Shown here: positions 21,834-33,014 of the stretch, piece by piece | Position numbering within the stretch: the stretch's first letter is position 1 | How the letters are laid out: every line of letters begins with the position of its first letter | DNA from: Vibrio cincinnatiensis DSM 19608 | GTDB taxonomy: Bacteria; Pseudomonadota; Gammaproteobacteria; Enterobacterales; Vibrionaceae | Assembly (NCBI RefSeq): GCF_900167345.1 | Contig: NZ_FUXB01000011.1 | Span: forward strand, 62,001-126,000 | Length of the DNA stretch: 64,000 nucleotides | Direction of reading: 5' to 3' | Program-made: the position numbers and the translations under genes | Notes under the pieces: model-generated | Told to the model about the DNA's origin: nothing | The model's database searches: none | What the model saw: only the letters and a program-made list of their open reading frames with translations

Positions 21834-22432
21834 GCCAGCATCTCCTCAACTTGCTTAACTGCAGCAGCAGTCATGAGAACCTTGTCAAATGCGATGAGGC
21901 TAACTGGATCAATACCAGCAACGTCACGCACGTCAACTTTGTACAGGTTACGAGCAGCTAAGAATAGATTTTCGTCTACTTCGCCAGTAACGATAAGAAC
22001 ATCGTTAAGCTCAAGTTCTTTAAGCTTAGCTACTAGCTCTTTTGTTTTTGGTGCTTCAACTGAGAAGTTATCAACAACGATTAAACGCTCTTGACGAACA
22101 AGCTCAGAAAGAATGCTTTTCATAGCACCGCGGTACATTTTTTTGTTTACTTTAACGCTGTGATCTTGTGGTTTCGCAGCAAAAGTAACACCACCTGTAC
22201 GCCAGATTGGGCTACGGATTGTACCAGCACGTGCACGGCCAGTACCTTTTTGACGCCATGGCTTAGCGCCACCGCCAGAAACTTCTGAACGTGTCTTTTG
22301 AGCACGAGTACCTTGACGAGCACCTGCTGCATAAGCAACAACTACTTGGTGTACAAGAGCTTCGTTGAACTCACGTCCGAAAGTAGTTTCGGAAACAGTT
22401 AGTGCGTTAGCACCTTTAACCATCAATTCCAT
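21830..22432 (-). CDS. rplD: 50S ribosomal protein L4
   Basis: L4 (200 aa) is a 50S assembly protein that, in gammaproteobacteria, represses its own S10 operon by acting on the leader ahead of rpsJ. The tunnel loop [19 protein letters not shown] (near residues 57-75) is intact. It lies 16 nt after rplC and overlaps rplW. Confidence 0.98.
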   Translation of the reverse strand: MELMVKGANALTVSETTFGREFNEALVHQVVVAYAAGARQGTRAQKTRSEVSGGGAKPWRQKGTGRARAGTIRSPIWRTGGVTFAAKPQDHSVKVNKKMYRGAMKSILSELVRQERLIVVDNFSVEAPKTKELVAKLKELELNDVLIVTGEVDENLFLAARNLYKVDVRDVAGIDPVSLIAFDKVLMTAAAVKQVEEMLA

Positions 22433-22448
22433 TACTTACTCCTAGACG

Positions 22449-23078
22449 TTATGCTTTAACAGCTGGTTTGACGATCACGTTAGCGCCAGTTGCACCTGGG
22501 ACTGCACCTTTAATAAGAAGCAGATTGCGCTCAGCGTCAACACGTACGATCTCTAGGTTTTGAGTCGTTACACGCTCAGCACCCATGTGACCTGCCATTT
22601 TTTTGCCTTTAAATACGCGACCTGGAGTTTGACATTGGCCAATTGAACCCGGTGCACGGTGAGACAAAGAGTTACCGTGAGTCATATCTTGAGTGCGGAA
22701 GTTCCAGCGCTTAACAGCACCTTGGAAGCCTTTACCTTTAGATGTACCAGTAACGTCTACTTTCTTAATTTCGTTGAACAGTTCAACCGTTAGTTCAGCA
22801 CCAACTTCGAACTCTTCGCCGTTTTCTAAACGGAATTCCCAAAGACCGCGACCAGCTTCAACACCTGCTTTCGCAAAGTGACCTGCTTCTGGTTTAGTTA
22901 CGCGGCTAGCTTTCTTAGTACCAGCTGTTACTTGGATTGCTGCATAGCCGTCAGTCTCAAGAGTTTTCACTTGAGAAACACGGTTCGCTTCAACCTCAAC
23001 AACAGTTACTGGGATAGAAACGCCTTCTTCAGTAAATACGCGGGTCATACCCACTTTACGTCCGACTAGACCAATCAT
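22449..23078 (-). CDS. rplC: 50S ribosomal protein L3
   Basis: L3 (209 aa) initiates 50S assembly and reaches the peptidyl transferase centre. The conserved block [19 protein letters not shown] lies near residues 135-153, including the glutamine that PrmB methylates in E. coli. It starts [15 protein letters not shown], 14 nt after rpsJ. Confidence 0.99.
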   Translation of the reverse strand: MIGLVGRKVGMTRVFTEEGVSIPVTVVEVEANRVSQVKTLETDGYAAIQVTAGTKKASRVTKPEAGHFAKAGVEAGRGLWEFRLENGEEFEVGAELTVELFNEIKKVDVTGTSKGKGFQGAVKRWNFRTQDMTHGNSLSHRAPGSIGQCQTPGRVFKGKKMAGHMGAERVTTQNLEIVRVDAERNLLLIKGAVPGATGANVIVKPAVKA

Positions 23079-23092
23079 TCTTCTAATCTCCC

Positions 23093-23650
<558 letters not shown>

Positions 23651-23655
23651 GCTGC

Positions 23656-23683
23656 ATTATACAGATCACAGATTCTCTTGCAA
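23656..23683 (-). promoter_or_regulatory. S10 operon promoter
   Basis: On the minus strand TTGCAA (23678-23683), a 16-nt spacer and a perfect TATAAT (23656-23661). Transcription would start near 23650, about 245 nt before rpsJ. Confidence 0.82.
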
Positions 23684-23718
23684 GGGGTGTTTGAAAAATA
23701 AACGAACAAGAGTAAGAA

Positions 23719-23748
23719 GAAGGCCAAAAGGTTGAGTGCTTGGCCTTC
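23719..23748 (-). terminator. Hairpin downstream of rlmB
   Basis: A 9-bp stem, GAAGGCCAA / TTGGCCTTC, with a 12-nt loop, starts 8 nt after the rlmB stop and is followed on the minus strand by TTCTTAC. The uneven T-run makes it a moderate terminator separating rlmB from the S10 promoter. Confidence 0.65.
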
Positions 23749-23755
23749 CTATTGA

Positions 23756-24496
23756 TTATTTGATATTGCGCTGGCGAACCGCTTCAAACAAGCAAATGCC
23801 TGTGGCAACGGAGACATTAAGGCTCGATACACTGCCTGCCATGGGGATTTTAATCAAATCATCACAGGTTTCACGCGTTAAGCGCCGCATGCCATCCCCT
23901 TCTGCGCCCATTACAATTGCTAATGGCCCTGTCAGTTTACTTTGGTAGATATCATGGGTCGCTTCACCCGCCGTACCCACAAACCAAACGCCTTGTTCTT
24001 GTAATGCACGCATTGTACGAGCCAAGTTTGTCACACGAACTAAAGGGACTGTTTCGGCTGCGCCACACGCTACTTTACTAACGGTTGCCGTCATTGGAGC
24101 GGATTTGTCTTTAGGGACAATGACTGCGGCAACGCCTGCAGCATCAGCATTACGTAAACAAGCCCCCAAGTTATGTGGGTCGGTCACCCCATCAAGCACC
24201 AATAGCAAAGGCTGATCATGTTGGCTAAGGATTGCCTCTAAGTCATGTTCATTGAGCGCTTTTGCAGGCCGAACTTTGGCAATCACACCTTGATGATTTG
24301 CCCCTTGTGCTTTGTCATCTAACGCTTTACGCCCCATTTCCTGAATGGACACACCTAAGCGTAATAATTCATTTAATACAGGCAGTAACCTGTCATCTTG
24401 TCGACCTTTTAATACATACGCTTCGATGATACGTGCAGGGTCGCGCTGCATAACAGCGCTGACCGAGTGAATACCATAAATTAATTCGTTACTCAT
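23756..24496 (-). CDS. rlmB: 23S rRNA (guanosine-2251-2'-O)-methyltransferase
   Basis: RlmB is a SpoU-family (SPOUT knot) methyltransferase that methylates G2251 in the P loop of 23S rRNA. The 246-aa protein has an N-terminal substrate-binding domain and the three knot motifs [30 protein letters not shown] and [20 protein letters not shown] in the second half. It lies 7 nt after rnr, the same pairing as in E. coli. Confidence 0.97.
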   Translation of the reverse strand: MSNELIYGIHSVSAVMQRDPARIIEAYVLKGRQDDRLLPVLNELLRLGVSIQEMGRKALDDKAQGANHQGVIAKVRPAKALNEHDLEAILSQHDQPLLLVLDGVTDPHNLGACLRNADAAGVAAVIVPKDKSAPMTATVSKVACGAAETVPLVRVTNLARTMRALQEQGVWFVGTAGEATHDIYQSKLTGPLAIVMGAEGDGMRRLTRETCDDLIKIPMAGSVSSLNVSVATGICLFEAVRQRNIK

Positions 24497-24503
24497 GACT
24501 TAC

Positions 24504-26954
24504 CTATTTCGATTTCGAGCGACTTTTTGCCGTTTTAGGGCCCGATTTAGCTTTACGAGATTTATTCGGTTTAGCTCGTTTTCCTTTCGGGCTTTTTCCC
24601 GTTTCTTGTTCATCTGGGCGTTTAACAGGCTCTATCATCGGAACCGCTTTTGCACCACGAGTAGCCGCTGCTTTTTTCCCTTTTGCTTTGGCTTTCGCTT
24701 CCACTGCACGTTTTTTGGCAGTCTTACCCTCGCCGCGTAGCTTACGACTTGTCTCGACTAATTCAAAATCAATTTGTCGATCATCTAAATTAACCGATAG
24801 CACTTTAACCTTGACGGCATCACCCAATCGATAAATATGCCCAAAAGATTCACCAATTAATCGTTGACCAATAGGATCAAATTGATAGTAATCGTTCGCC
24901 AATGTCGAAATATGTACAAGGCCATCAATATGGAGTTCAGTTAATCGAACAAAGAAGCCAAAACCGGTGACATTAGCAATCACCCCTTCTAACTCTTCTC
25001 CCACATGATCTTGCATATACTCACATTTAAGCCAATCAGACACTTCACGAGTCGCATCATCTGCCCGACGCTCGGTCGTCGAGCATTGTTCGCCGTAGTA
25101 ATCCATGTCATCAAAGGAGTAATGATATCCCCCTGTAGGTGTCCAACGATCTTGATTACGCCCTTCTTGTTTCGCTATCAAATACTTAATCGCACGGTGA
25201 AGCAGCAAGTCTGGGTAGCGGCGAATCGGTGACGTAAAATGCGCATAACGTTTCAGTGCTAAACCAAAGTGGCCCGCATTATCAGCGTTGTATACCGCTT
25301 GTTTCATTGAACGAAGCAGCATGGTTTGAATCAATTCTTTATCCTGCCGTTCACCAATTTGCTTTATTAAACTGGCGTAATCCGTTGGAGAGGGTTCAAG
25401 ACCACCGCCCAAATCTAAGCCAAGTTCGCCTAAGAAGTCTCTAAAGCCCATTAAGCGTTCTTCACCCGGAGACTCGTGAACTCGGAAAAGAGCAGGCTCT
25501 TTGGCTTTTTCAACCAAAGAAGCCGAGGCAATATTGGCCATGATCATACATTCTTCAATCAGCTTATGGGCCTCATTACGAATGACAGGTTCAATGCTCT
25601 CGATCTTACGTTGAGCATTAAAGATAAATTTGGTCTCAACCGTTTCAAACTCAATCGCCCCTCGCTGATCTCTTGCCTCTTTGAGTACAAGATACATCTT
25701 ATGGAGCTCTTCAAGGTGGGGAACGACCTCTTGATAACGCTCACGTAGCTCTTCATCCCCTTGCAAAATATCATGGACTTTGGTGTAGGTGAGCCGGGCA
25801 TGTGAATTCATGACGGCTTCGTAGTGTTTATAACCCGAGAGCTTTCCGGTGTCTGAAATCGTCATTTCACAAACCATACACAGACGATCGACTTGGGGGT
25901 TAAGTGAGCACAGCCCGTTGGAAAGAACCTCTGGCAGCATAGGTACCACTTGTGAAGGGAAGTAAACCGAGTTGCCTCGATTAATCGCTTCTTTGTCTAG
26001 CGCACTATCAGGGCGAACATAGTAACTAACATCAGCAATCGCAACCCATAAGCGCCAACCTCCACCCTTTTTCGCTTCACAATACACGGCATCGTCAAAA
26101 TCTCGCGCATCTTCGCCATCAATCGTTACCAAGGGTAAGTCACGTAAGTCTACACGCCCTTGTTTGGCTTCTTCAGGTACCTCTTCACTGAGGTTTTCAA
26201 CCTGTTTAAGCACTTCACTCGGCCATTCATGAGGAATTTGGTGTGTACGAATAGCAATTTGGGTTTCCATACCCGGTGCCATATTTTCACCGAGCACTTC
26301 CACGACTTTCCCCATCATTCCTCGGCTGCGTGATCCACGATCGGTAATTTCAATCACCACCACATTGCCCATCCGAGCCCCTTCACGCAACTCATTAGGA
26401 ATTAAAATATCTTTATGAATACGGGAATCGTCAGGAACAACATACGAATAACCATGCTCAAAGAAAAAGCGGCCGACGATCTGAGTGTTACGTTCTTCAA
26501 GAATACGAACCAAACGCCCTTCTTTTCTCCCGCGTTTATCAGTACCCGTTGGTTGAACTAAGACGAAATCACCATGAATCAGGGTACGCATTTGGTGGTG
26601 AGGCAGCAGGATATCGTTCTCTTTATTAAGGCTACCTTCTGGGCGAACCCAACCATGTCCATCTTTGTGCCCGATGACGGCCCCTTTCACCATTTCAAGT
26701 TTTTCAGGTAAGGCATAGCATTGACGGCGGGTAAAAACCAACTGCCCATCACGCTCCATCGCACGCAAGCGACGGCGCAAGCCTTCATATTGGTCTTCAC
26801 CATTAAGCTCAAGCGCTTCAAATAAATCATTACGATTCATAGGCACATTGGCTTGAGTAAGAAATTCTAAAATGTATTCACGACTTGGGATGGGATTCTC
26901 GTAGTTATCGGCTTCTCGATCCGCAAACGGATCAGTATGGGTTGTATCAGACAT
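24504..26954 (-). CDS. rnr: Ribonuclease R
   Basis: RNase R is a 3'-5' exoribonuclease that degrades structured RNA and takes part in RNA quality control and cold adaptation. From [14 protein letters not shown] (26954) it is 816 aa: N-terminal winged-helix and cold-shock domains, an RNB catalytic domain with [15 protein letters not shown] near 285-299, an S1 domain ([15 protein letters not shown]) and a lysine/alanine-rich basic tail. A longer form from 26984 adds ten residues and has an AGGA box, but it would start at or before the likely transcription start, and E. coli RNase R aligns with the shorter one. The nsrR gene that precedes rnr in enterics is absent. Confidence 0.95.
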   Translation of the reverse strand: MSDTTHTDPFADREADNYENPIPSREYILEFLTQANVPMNRNDLFEALELNGEDQYEGLRRRLRAMERDGQLVFTRRQCYALPEKLEMVKGAVIGHKDGHGWVRPEGSLNKENDILLPHHQMRTLIHGDFVLVQPTGTDKRGRKEGRLVRILEERNTQIVGRFFFEHGYSYVVPDDSRIHKDILIPNELREGARMGNVVVIEITDRGSRSRGMMGKVVEVLGENMAPGMETQIAIRTHQIPHEWPSEVLKQVENLSEEVPEEAKQGRVDLRDLPLVTIDGEDARDFDDAVYCEAKKGGGWRLWVAIADVSYYVRPDSALDKEAINRGNSVYFPSQVVPMLPEVLSNGLCSLNPQVDRLCMVCEMTISDTGKLSGYKHYEAVMNSHARLTYTKVHDILQGDEELRERYQEVVPHLEELHKMYLVLKEARDQRGAIEFETVETKFIFNAQRKIESIEPVIRNEAHKLIEECMIMANIASASLVEKAKEPALFRVHESPGEERLMGFRDFLGELGLDLGGGLEPSPTDYASLIKQIGERQDKELIQTMLLRSMKQAVYNADNAGHFGLALKRYAHFTSPIRRYPDLLLHRAIKYLIAKQEGRNQDRWTPTGGYHYSFDDMDYYGEQCSTTERRADDATREVSDWLKCEYMQDHVGEELEGVIANVTGFGFFVRLTELHIDGLVHISTLANDYYQFDPIGQRLIGESFGHIYRLGDAVKVKVLSVNLDDRQIDFELVETSRKLRGEGKTAKKRAVEAKAKAKGKKAAATRGAKAVPMIEPVKRPDEQETGKSPKGKRAKPNKSRKAKSGPKTAKSRSKSK

Positions 26955-27280
26955 AGGCAGACCTGCTTTTCTAGGAAGGTACATAAAGTATATCCTACTG
27001 TGTTCTTAAGCTTAATAGCTAATCCCAACCGGCAGAAGCGTAACAACTTTATGCATTACGTGACCGCTATCAAGTTGTCACAATAATCACAAGAAAGTTA
27101 GTCGTGTTGTATGATGACGAAATGTTGGAGAAAGTGGTAAAGCGAGCGCCAAAACGCTGAGTAGGAAATCATAAGATAGGCTTGAATATTTATTATCTAA
27201 ATCTATCACTTACCACCAAGTTTTTGAGTGGGGTAAGCGATAGGATGATAGAGAAAGAGACCGTATTAAACAAGCGTTAT
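26955..27280. other. Intergenic region between motX and rnr
   Basis: A 326-nt stretch without a convincing gene. At its left end there is a possible weak rnr promoter on the minus strand: TTAAGC (27010-27015), a 17-nt spacer, TATACT (26987-26992). At its right end, after the motX stop, lies the hairpin at 27203-27243. The middle is A+T-rich with no repeat or ORF that I could recognise. Confidence 0.5.
27203..27243 (-). terminator. Hairpin downstream of motX
   Basis: Read on the minus strand, CTATCGCTTACC and GGTAAGTGATAG form a 12-bp stem with one G-U pair and a 17-nt loop. On the plus strand the same position is an A-C mismatch, so the RNA is probably made from the minus strand, after motX. 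The following sequence is A+T-rich (ATTTAGATAATAAAT) but has no clean T-run. Confidence 0.5.
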
Positions 27281-27916
27281 TTACCAAAAGCTACCTCGGC
27301 GCTTAGCGCGTGCAATAATATTTTCTGGCATTCGCAGCTCTAGCCCTTGTCTTAATAAGGCGATGCGATGATGAGTTCGTTGATCTGCCGTTACAGAGTT
27401 ATATAGCCAGCGATAAGCATCTTCGTAATCTAACGGGCTGCCATGATCACGCAGCAATAACTCGGCTAACTGGATACGAGCATTCAAATTACCCATTGCT
27501 GCTGCTTCACGCAGATAAGGAATCGCACGTTCTTTATCCTGTTGGACTAAAGTCCCCCGAGAGTAGTAACGCCCAAGCTGTTCAAGTGCTGAGGGTAACC
27601 CTTGGTGAGCCGCATTTTCCATATAGTATAAGCCGAGTTCGACATCTTGGGCGACACAGACGCCCCAAGCCAGCATATCACCATAAAGAAACTCATAGGC
27701 AGGCAAGCTAATACGTGTCGCTCGAGCAACAATATCTTCAACCAACTGACAATTATCCGCTTTAACACGCGCTAAATGTTGATTTTGTTCAATCAGTTTG
27801 ATTAGCTCAGCTTCAGAATAAATCGGCACGGGTTCTCCAACATCCGCCACATTGGCGTGGCTGAATGCAGAGTGTAATGCGAATAATAATGAAGTGGCTA
27901 CCATACGTAACTTCAT
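27281..27916 (-). CDS. motX: Sodium-type polar flagellar protein MotX
   Basis: MotX is a periplasmic component of the T-ring that anchors the PomA/PomB stator to the sodium-driven polar flagellar motor of Vibrio. The 211-aa protein has a signal peptide (hydrophobic core about 5-19, cleavage near SHA at 19-21) and Sel1/TPR-like repeats (LYYMENAAHQGLPSALEQLG, then IPYLREAAAMGNLNARIQLAELL). Two cysteines (C57 and C87 or nearby) could form a disulfide. It is a single gene with an excellent sigma-28 promoter upstream. No pom or fla genes are in the window. Confidence 0.93.
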   Translation of the reverse strand: MKLRMVATSLLFALHSAFSHANVADVGEPVPIYSEAELIKLIEQNQHLARVKADNCQLVEDIVARATRISLPAYEFLYGDMLAWGVCVAQDVELGLYYMENAAHQGLPSALEQLGRYYSRGTLVQQDKERAIPYLREAAAMGNLNARIQLAELLLRDHGSPLDYEDAYRWLYNSVTADQRTHHRIALLRQGLELRMPENIIARAKRRGSFW

Positions 27917-27990
27917 ACATGCACTCTTGGTTAACTCCGATAGCCATAACAGTATAGCGCGAGAGTGCGCAAAGGCTCGGTTTGATTCCT

Positions 27991-28017
27991 ATATCGGCCA
28001 ACCGACAGCACTCTTTA
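27991..28017 (-). promoter_or_regulatory. Sigma-28 (FliA) promoter of motX
   Basis: On the minus strand TAAA (28014-28017), a 15-nt spacer and GCCGATAT (27991-27998): seven of the eight -10 bases and all four -35 bases of the flagellar consensus TAAA-N15-GCCGATAA. It lies about 75 nt before the motX start. This fits motX being a late flagellar gene in Vibrio. Confidence 0.88.
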
Positions 28018-28053
28018 GCGAAAATTACCTATCAGCGGCAGTTTTTTGCCACT

Positions 28054-28079
28054 AAAAATCACGGACGGTAACCCGTGAT
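28054..28079 (-). terminator. Second hairpin between purA and motX
   Basis: ATCACGG / CCGTGAT with an 8-nt loop, followed on the minus strand by TTTTAG. It lies just past the purA terminator and probably backs it up, insulating motX from purA transcription. Confidence 0.65.
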
Positions 28080-28090
28080 AAAAGCCAATA

Positions 28091-28118
28091 AAAAAGCCAA
28101 CTCAAGAGTCAGCTTTTT
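28091..28118 (-). terminator. purA terminator
   Basis: On the minus strand AAAAAGCTGACTC and GAGTTGGCTTTTTT pair with two G-U pairs around a 2-nt loop, 25 nt after the purA stop, followed by a T-run. On the plus strand the two wobbles become mismatches, so it acts mainly for purA. Confidence 0.85.
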
Positions 28119-28142
28119 ATGTTAAGTGTTTAAAAAACGTTA

Positions 28143-29462
<1,320 letters not shown>

Positions 29463-29486
29463 TTAAAAAGGGATTCTAGCACTGAA

Positions 29487-29523
29487 TAAAAAAAAACGCT
29501 AATCACCAAAGTGATTAACGCTT
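29487..29523 (-). terminator. slyD terminator
   Basis: An 11- to 12-bp stem (AGCGTTAATCAC / GTGATTAGCGTT on the minus strand, with wobble pairs) followed by a run of T. It lies 34 nt past the slyD stop and 45 nt before the purA start. Confidence 0.88.
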
Positions 29524-29557
29524 TCTACATCAATATATTGCAGTTATTGATGTGTAA

Positions 29558-30151
29558 TTAATGGGAGCCACAGCTTCCGCCACCGCAGCAGCCATCTTTC
29601 TTACCATGATGATGTCCATGATCGTGACCTTCACCACCACAGCAACCACCTTCATGATCATGATCGTGGTCATGACCACAACCGCCTGATTGGTGGATAT
29701 GCCCATGGGAAATTTCATCATCTGTGGCTTCACGCAGAGAAACAACTTCAACGTCAAAAGTCAAAGTATGGCCAGCCAACATATGGTTACCATCCACCAC
29801 AACTTCATCACCATCGACTTCGGTGATCTCTACAGGAATAGGACCTTGATCGGTATCGGCTAAGAAGCGCATACCAACCTCAATCTCATCAACACCTTGG
29901 AATACTTCCGCAGGAACACGTTGAACGAGTTCATCACTATGTTCACCGTAAGCATCTTCGGGAACCACCGTTGCGCTGAATTTATCACCGACAACTTTGC
30001 CTTCTAATTCGCGTTCAAGGCCTGTGATTAGGTTGTTGTGACCATGTAAGTACTCCAGCGGGGCTTCCGCTGTGGATTGGTCTACCACAATGCCATCTTC
30101 GAGTTTTACTTGATAGGCAATGCTAACAACCACGTTTTTTTCAATTTTCAT
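29558..30151 (-). CDS. slyD: FKBP-type peptidyl-prolyl isomerase and nickel-binding chaperone SlyD
   Basis: SlyD is a prolyl isomerase and chaperone that also supplies nickel for hydrogenase or urease maturation. From the ATG at 30151 (MKIEKNVVVSIAYQV), with GGAG 6 nt upstream, it is 197 aa, like E. coli SlyD (196); the frame stays open 15 codons further but without a ribosome site. FKBP halves flank the IF chaperone domain (AYGEHSDELVQRVPAEVF). The last 45-50 residues are a metal-binding tail of His, Cys, Gly and Asp (CGHDHDHDHEGGCCGG and similar). It follows yheV after 93 nt. Confidence 0.96.
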   Translation of the reverse strand: MKIEKNVVVSIAYQVKLEDGIVVDQSTAEAPLEYLHGHNNLITGLERELEGKVVGDKFSATVVPEDAYGEHSDELVQRVPAEVFQGVDEIEVGMRFLADTDQGPIPVEITEVDGDEVVVDGNHMLAGHTLTFDVEVVSLREATDDEISHGHIHQSGGCGHDHDHDHEGGCCGGEGHDHGHHHGKKDGCCGGGSCGSH

Positions 30152-30244
30152 AACGGCTCCAAGGAGGTGGGGTTGGTTCTTCTCATCTCTCGACAAAAAA
30201 GATAGAGTTAACCACTATTATGGGGATTATACACAGAAACTCAA

Positions 30245-30445
30245 TTATTCTGGCTTAAAAATCCCGATCATTTGTTCACTTGCGTGGGGCGTTTTTTCAA
30301 CAGATTGTGGTTTTCTCTGCTCGGTATAATCACATTCCACACATTCAACCAACTCAATATTATTCTCTATCCACCAACGAAGCGTATCTTGCATCTGGCA
30401 ATTCGGGCAACTGGCCCCAGCAATAAAGCGTTTTTTTCCTTTCAC
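30245..30445 (-). CDS. yheV: YheV family zinc-ribbon protein
   Basis: A 66-aa protein of the YheV (DUF2387) family, function unknown. Two cysteine pairs, CPNC (13-16) and CVEC (35-38), suggest a zinc ribbon. It lies 9 nt after kefB, the same neighbour as in E. coli, so it is probably cotranscribed with kefGB. Confidence 0.9.
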   Translation of the reverse strand: MKGKKRFIAGASCPNCQMQDTLRWWIENNIELVECVECDYTEQRKPQSVEKTPHASEQMIGIFKPE

Positions 30446-30454
30446 GTTTTGGTC

Positions 30455-32245
30455 CTACTTTTTTTCCCAATCATCTCGAGTTTGACGATCATTCGCCATC
30501 TCTCGGCCAAAAATTTCTTCTAATTCTTTCCGCGCTTCTTTCGTTCTCAAAGCTAAGGCTTTATCGTCATTATGTTGAGGCAACAGTTCTTTGAGCATAT
30601 AAGTATCTAATCGGCGAAAATGGGCTTCAGCTCGTTTGGCTTGATAGGGATGCATACCGAGTTCCGTCAGTACTTGGCGCCCTAAATCTAATGCCCCTAG
30701 AAAGGTTTCTCTTGAGTAACCATGAATACCTTGATTCAGTAGCTGGTAAGCCTCAACCCGACTACGAGCTCGAGCTAAGATTTTCAGTTGCGGGAAATGC
30801 TGCTGACATAATCCGACAATTCGCATCACTTCATCAGGATCATCCGTGCAAATCACTATCGCTTGTGCTTGTTCCGCACCAGCGGAACGCAATAATTCGA
30901 GATGAGTGGCATCACCATAGAACACTTTATATCCATATTTTCTCAGCAATTTAATTTGGCTGGCATCACTTTCTAATACGGTGATTTTAATTTTATTGGC
31001 GTACATTAATCGACCAACAATCTGCCCAAAACGACCAAAACCTGCGATGATCACCTGTGGGTTTTGCTTTTCAAAGCTCTCATCCAACTTCTCCTCTTCA
31101 TTATTCAATGTGCGACGATACCAAATGCTTTGTAGTTTAAGTAAAAATGGGGTCGTCATCATAGACACACTGATGACAAGAATAAGCAGAGCCGATTGCT
31201 GGGAAGAGATCAATTGTTCATCACTTGCTGCCGTCAAGATAACAAAGCCAATTTCGCCACCTTGGCTTAACAGTAACGCACTGCGACTTCGAGCTTTAGA
31301 TCGAATGTGGGCCACTTTTACTAATCCATACATGATGGCCATTTTTATACTGATCAAAGCCATCACCGCCAAGGTTATTGTTGCCCAGCGTTCTGTGAGT
31401 AAATCAATATCAACAGACATCCCCACAGCAATAAAAAACAGGCCAAGTAATAATCCCTTAAAAGGTTCAATCGTGACACTCAACTCATGCCTAAATTCAC
31501 TTTCAGCCAGCAATACTCCCGCTAGAAAAGCGCCTAATGCCATTGATAAGCCTAAAGTATCCATGAGTAAGGCAATAGAGATAACCAGTAATAAGGCGGC
31601 AACGGTAAATAACTCTCTGACTTGGCTATTAACGATCCAACGAAACAAGGGTTGTAAGGCAAAGTGCCCCACCACCAGTAAAGCGGTAATAGCACTGATC
31701 ATCCAGACAAATTGCCAACCATCTCCGATGGTCGAGCCAGCCAATAAAGACAACAACGCTAATGTGGGAATAACGGCTAAGTCTTGAAAAAGAGACACAG
31801 CAAAAACGACTCGCCCTGTATCACTGAGCGTTAAACGCATCTCATCTATCGTTCGTAAAGCAATCGCCGTGGAAGATTGGGCCAGCAATAATCCAACTAC
31901 CACACTCGCTTGCCAACTTACCCCATACAGTATCAGAGCAGAACTCAACACGGCACTGGTCAACAGCATTTGTGAACCACCGAGGCCAATGATAGGCCCA
32001 CGCATTTGCCATAACCGGTGAGGGTTCAGTGAGAGGCCAATTAAAAACAGTAATAACACCACCCCAAATTCAGCAAAACGCAAAATGGCATTAACATCGG
32101 TAATTAGCTTAAGCCCCCAAGGGCCAATCACAATCCCTGCCAATAAATAGCCTAAAATCGCGCCAAGCCCTAACCGCTGAGCAATCGGTACCGCCACCAC
32201 CGCCGCCGTTAAGAAAACGGCAGCATTGGTCAAAAAATCATCCAT
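30455..32245 (-). CDS. kefB: Glutathione-gated potassium/proton antiporter KefB
   Basis: KefB is a monovalent-cation/proton antiporter-2 protein kept shut by glutathione and opened by glutathione adducts, giving potassium efflux and protective acidification during electrophile stress. The 596-aa protein has 12-13 membrane segments in the first 375 residues, then an RCK/TrkA-N domain beginning VIIAGFGRFGQIVGRL near residue 400, with a GDATHLELLRSAG segment. Its start overlaps kefG by 8 nt. KefB rather than KefC is indicated by the kefG-kefB-yheV order. Confidence 0.95.
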   Translation of the reverse strand: MDDFLTNAAVFLTAAVVAVPIAQRLGLGAILGYLLAGIVIGPWGLKLITDVNAILRFAEFGVVLLLFLIGLSLNPHRLWQMRGPIIGLGGSQMLLTSAVLSSALILYGVSWQASVVVGLLLAQSSTAIALRTIDEMRLTLSDTGRVVFAVSLFQDLAVIPTLALLSLLAGSTIGDGWQFVWMISAITALLVVGHFALQPLFRWIVNSQVRELFTVAALLLVISIALLMDTLGLSMALGAFLAGVLLAESEFRHELSVTIEPFKGLLLGLFFIAVGMSVDIDLLTERWATITLAVMALISIKMAIMYGLVKVAHIRSKARSRSALLLSQGGEIGFVILTAASDEQLISSQQSALLILVISVSMMTTPFLLKLQSIWYRRTLNNEEEKLDESFEKQNPQVIIAGFGRFGQIVGRLMYANKIKITVLESDASQIKLLRKYGYKVFYGDATHLELLRSAGAEQAQAIVICTDDPDEVMRIVGLCQQHFPQLKILARARSRVEAYQLLNQGIHGYSRETFLGALDLGRQVLTELGMHPYQAKRAEAHFRRLDTYMLKELLPQHNDDKALALRTKEARKELEEIFGREMANDRQTRDDWEKK

Positions 32246-32798
32246 TGGTAACCAATCCTTTCAGCCAAAGAAAATAGCGTTCTGCATGCTGCTGACGCTC
32301 TTCTGCGCTGATATTTCTCGCCCAATAAAGTACTAATGGATCTAGCCAATGCATGCGACATAAAGCGGCCGTGAGTTCGAAAGGTTGTAATAGTTCATTC
32401 AATGAATAACGATTGTATCCTTGTTCAGTAAAGGCATCTTGCTGTCCTCCCGCCGTGATCACACTGCGCCAATATTTACCCTGCAACGCACTCTCTGGCC
32501 CAAATGCAAAACCTTTTCCTAACACCGTGTCCATCCACTCTTTTAGCAAAGCTGGGCAAGAATAGAGATAAAGAGGGTGTTGAAAGACAATCACATCATG
32601 CTCAAGCAACCGCTGGTGCTCTTGATGAACGTCGATAAAAAAATCTGGGTAGGTCGCATAAAGATCGAACACCGTGACATGAGAAAGTGTAGAGATACGC
32701 TCAATCATCCCCTTATTGGCTACTGAGTGGTCAGGATCTGGATGAGCATAAATCACTAAAACATTTGGCTGATGAGTACAAGAGGGATCCTTCGTCAT
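32238..32798 (-). CDS. kefG: KefB ancillary flavoprotein KefG
   Basis: KefG (186 aa) is a flavodoxin-fold, NQO1-like protein needed for full KefB activity at the inner-membrane face. The segment VIYAHPDPDHSVANKGM (residues 15-31) and the core FQHPLYLYSCPALLKEWMDTV near 72-92 (quoted in part) match the family. It overlaps kefB by 8 nt and is divergent from yheS. Confidence 0.94.
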   Translation of the reverse strand: MTKDPSCTHQPNVLVIYAHPDPDHSVANKGMIERISTLSHVTVFDLYATYPDFFIDVHQEHQRLLEHDVIVFQHPLYLYSCPALLKEWMDTVLGKGFAFGPESALQGKYWRSVITAGGQQDAFTEQGYNRYSLNELLQPFELTAALCRMHWLDPLVLYWARNISAEERQQHAERYFLWLKGLVTNG

Positions 32799-33014
32799 TC
32801 CTTGACTCCCTAAGATGGTCGGATAGAGAACAACAGTAGCCTGTCTTCCTTGTTTAAAGCATCGACTCCTGAGGAGCCAAATACACGATTAACCGATTCC
32901 ACTGATGAACAAACTATAAGCATCATAACGTAATTTGTATAATGATCGACATTTATCCTTATTGCCCCTACTATTCGCGGCGACACTCTCACGGCTAAAC
33001 AGATACGATTTATT
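32799..33014. promoter_or_regulatory. Divergent kefG / yheS intergenic region
   Basis: 216 nt that must carry the promoters of kefGB (leftward) and of the yheS gene group (rightward). I saw no convincing consensus promoter or operator. A minus-strand reading frame crossing it lacks protein-like composition. Confidence 0.4.

Noticed and set aside
30981..31787. A 268-codon plus-strand frame
   Set aside because: It lies wholly antisense to kefB, whose domains and length are complete; composition is that of a shadow frame.
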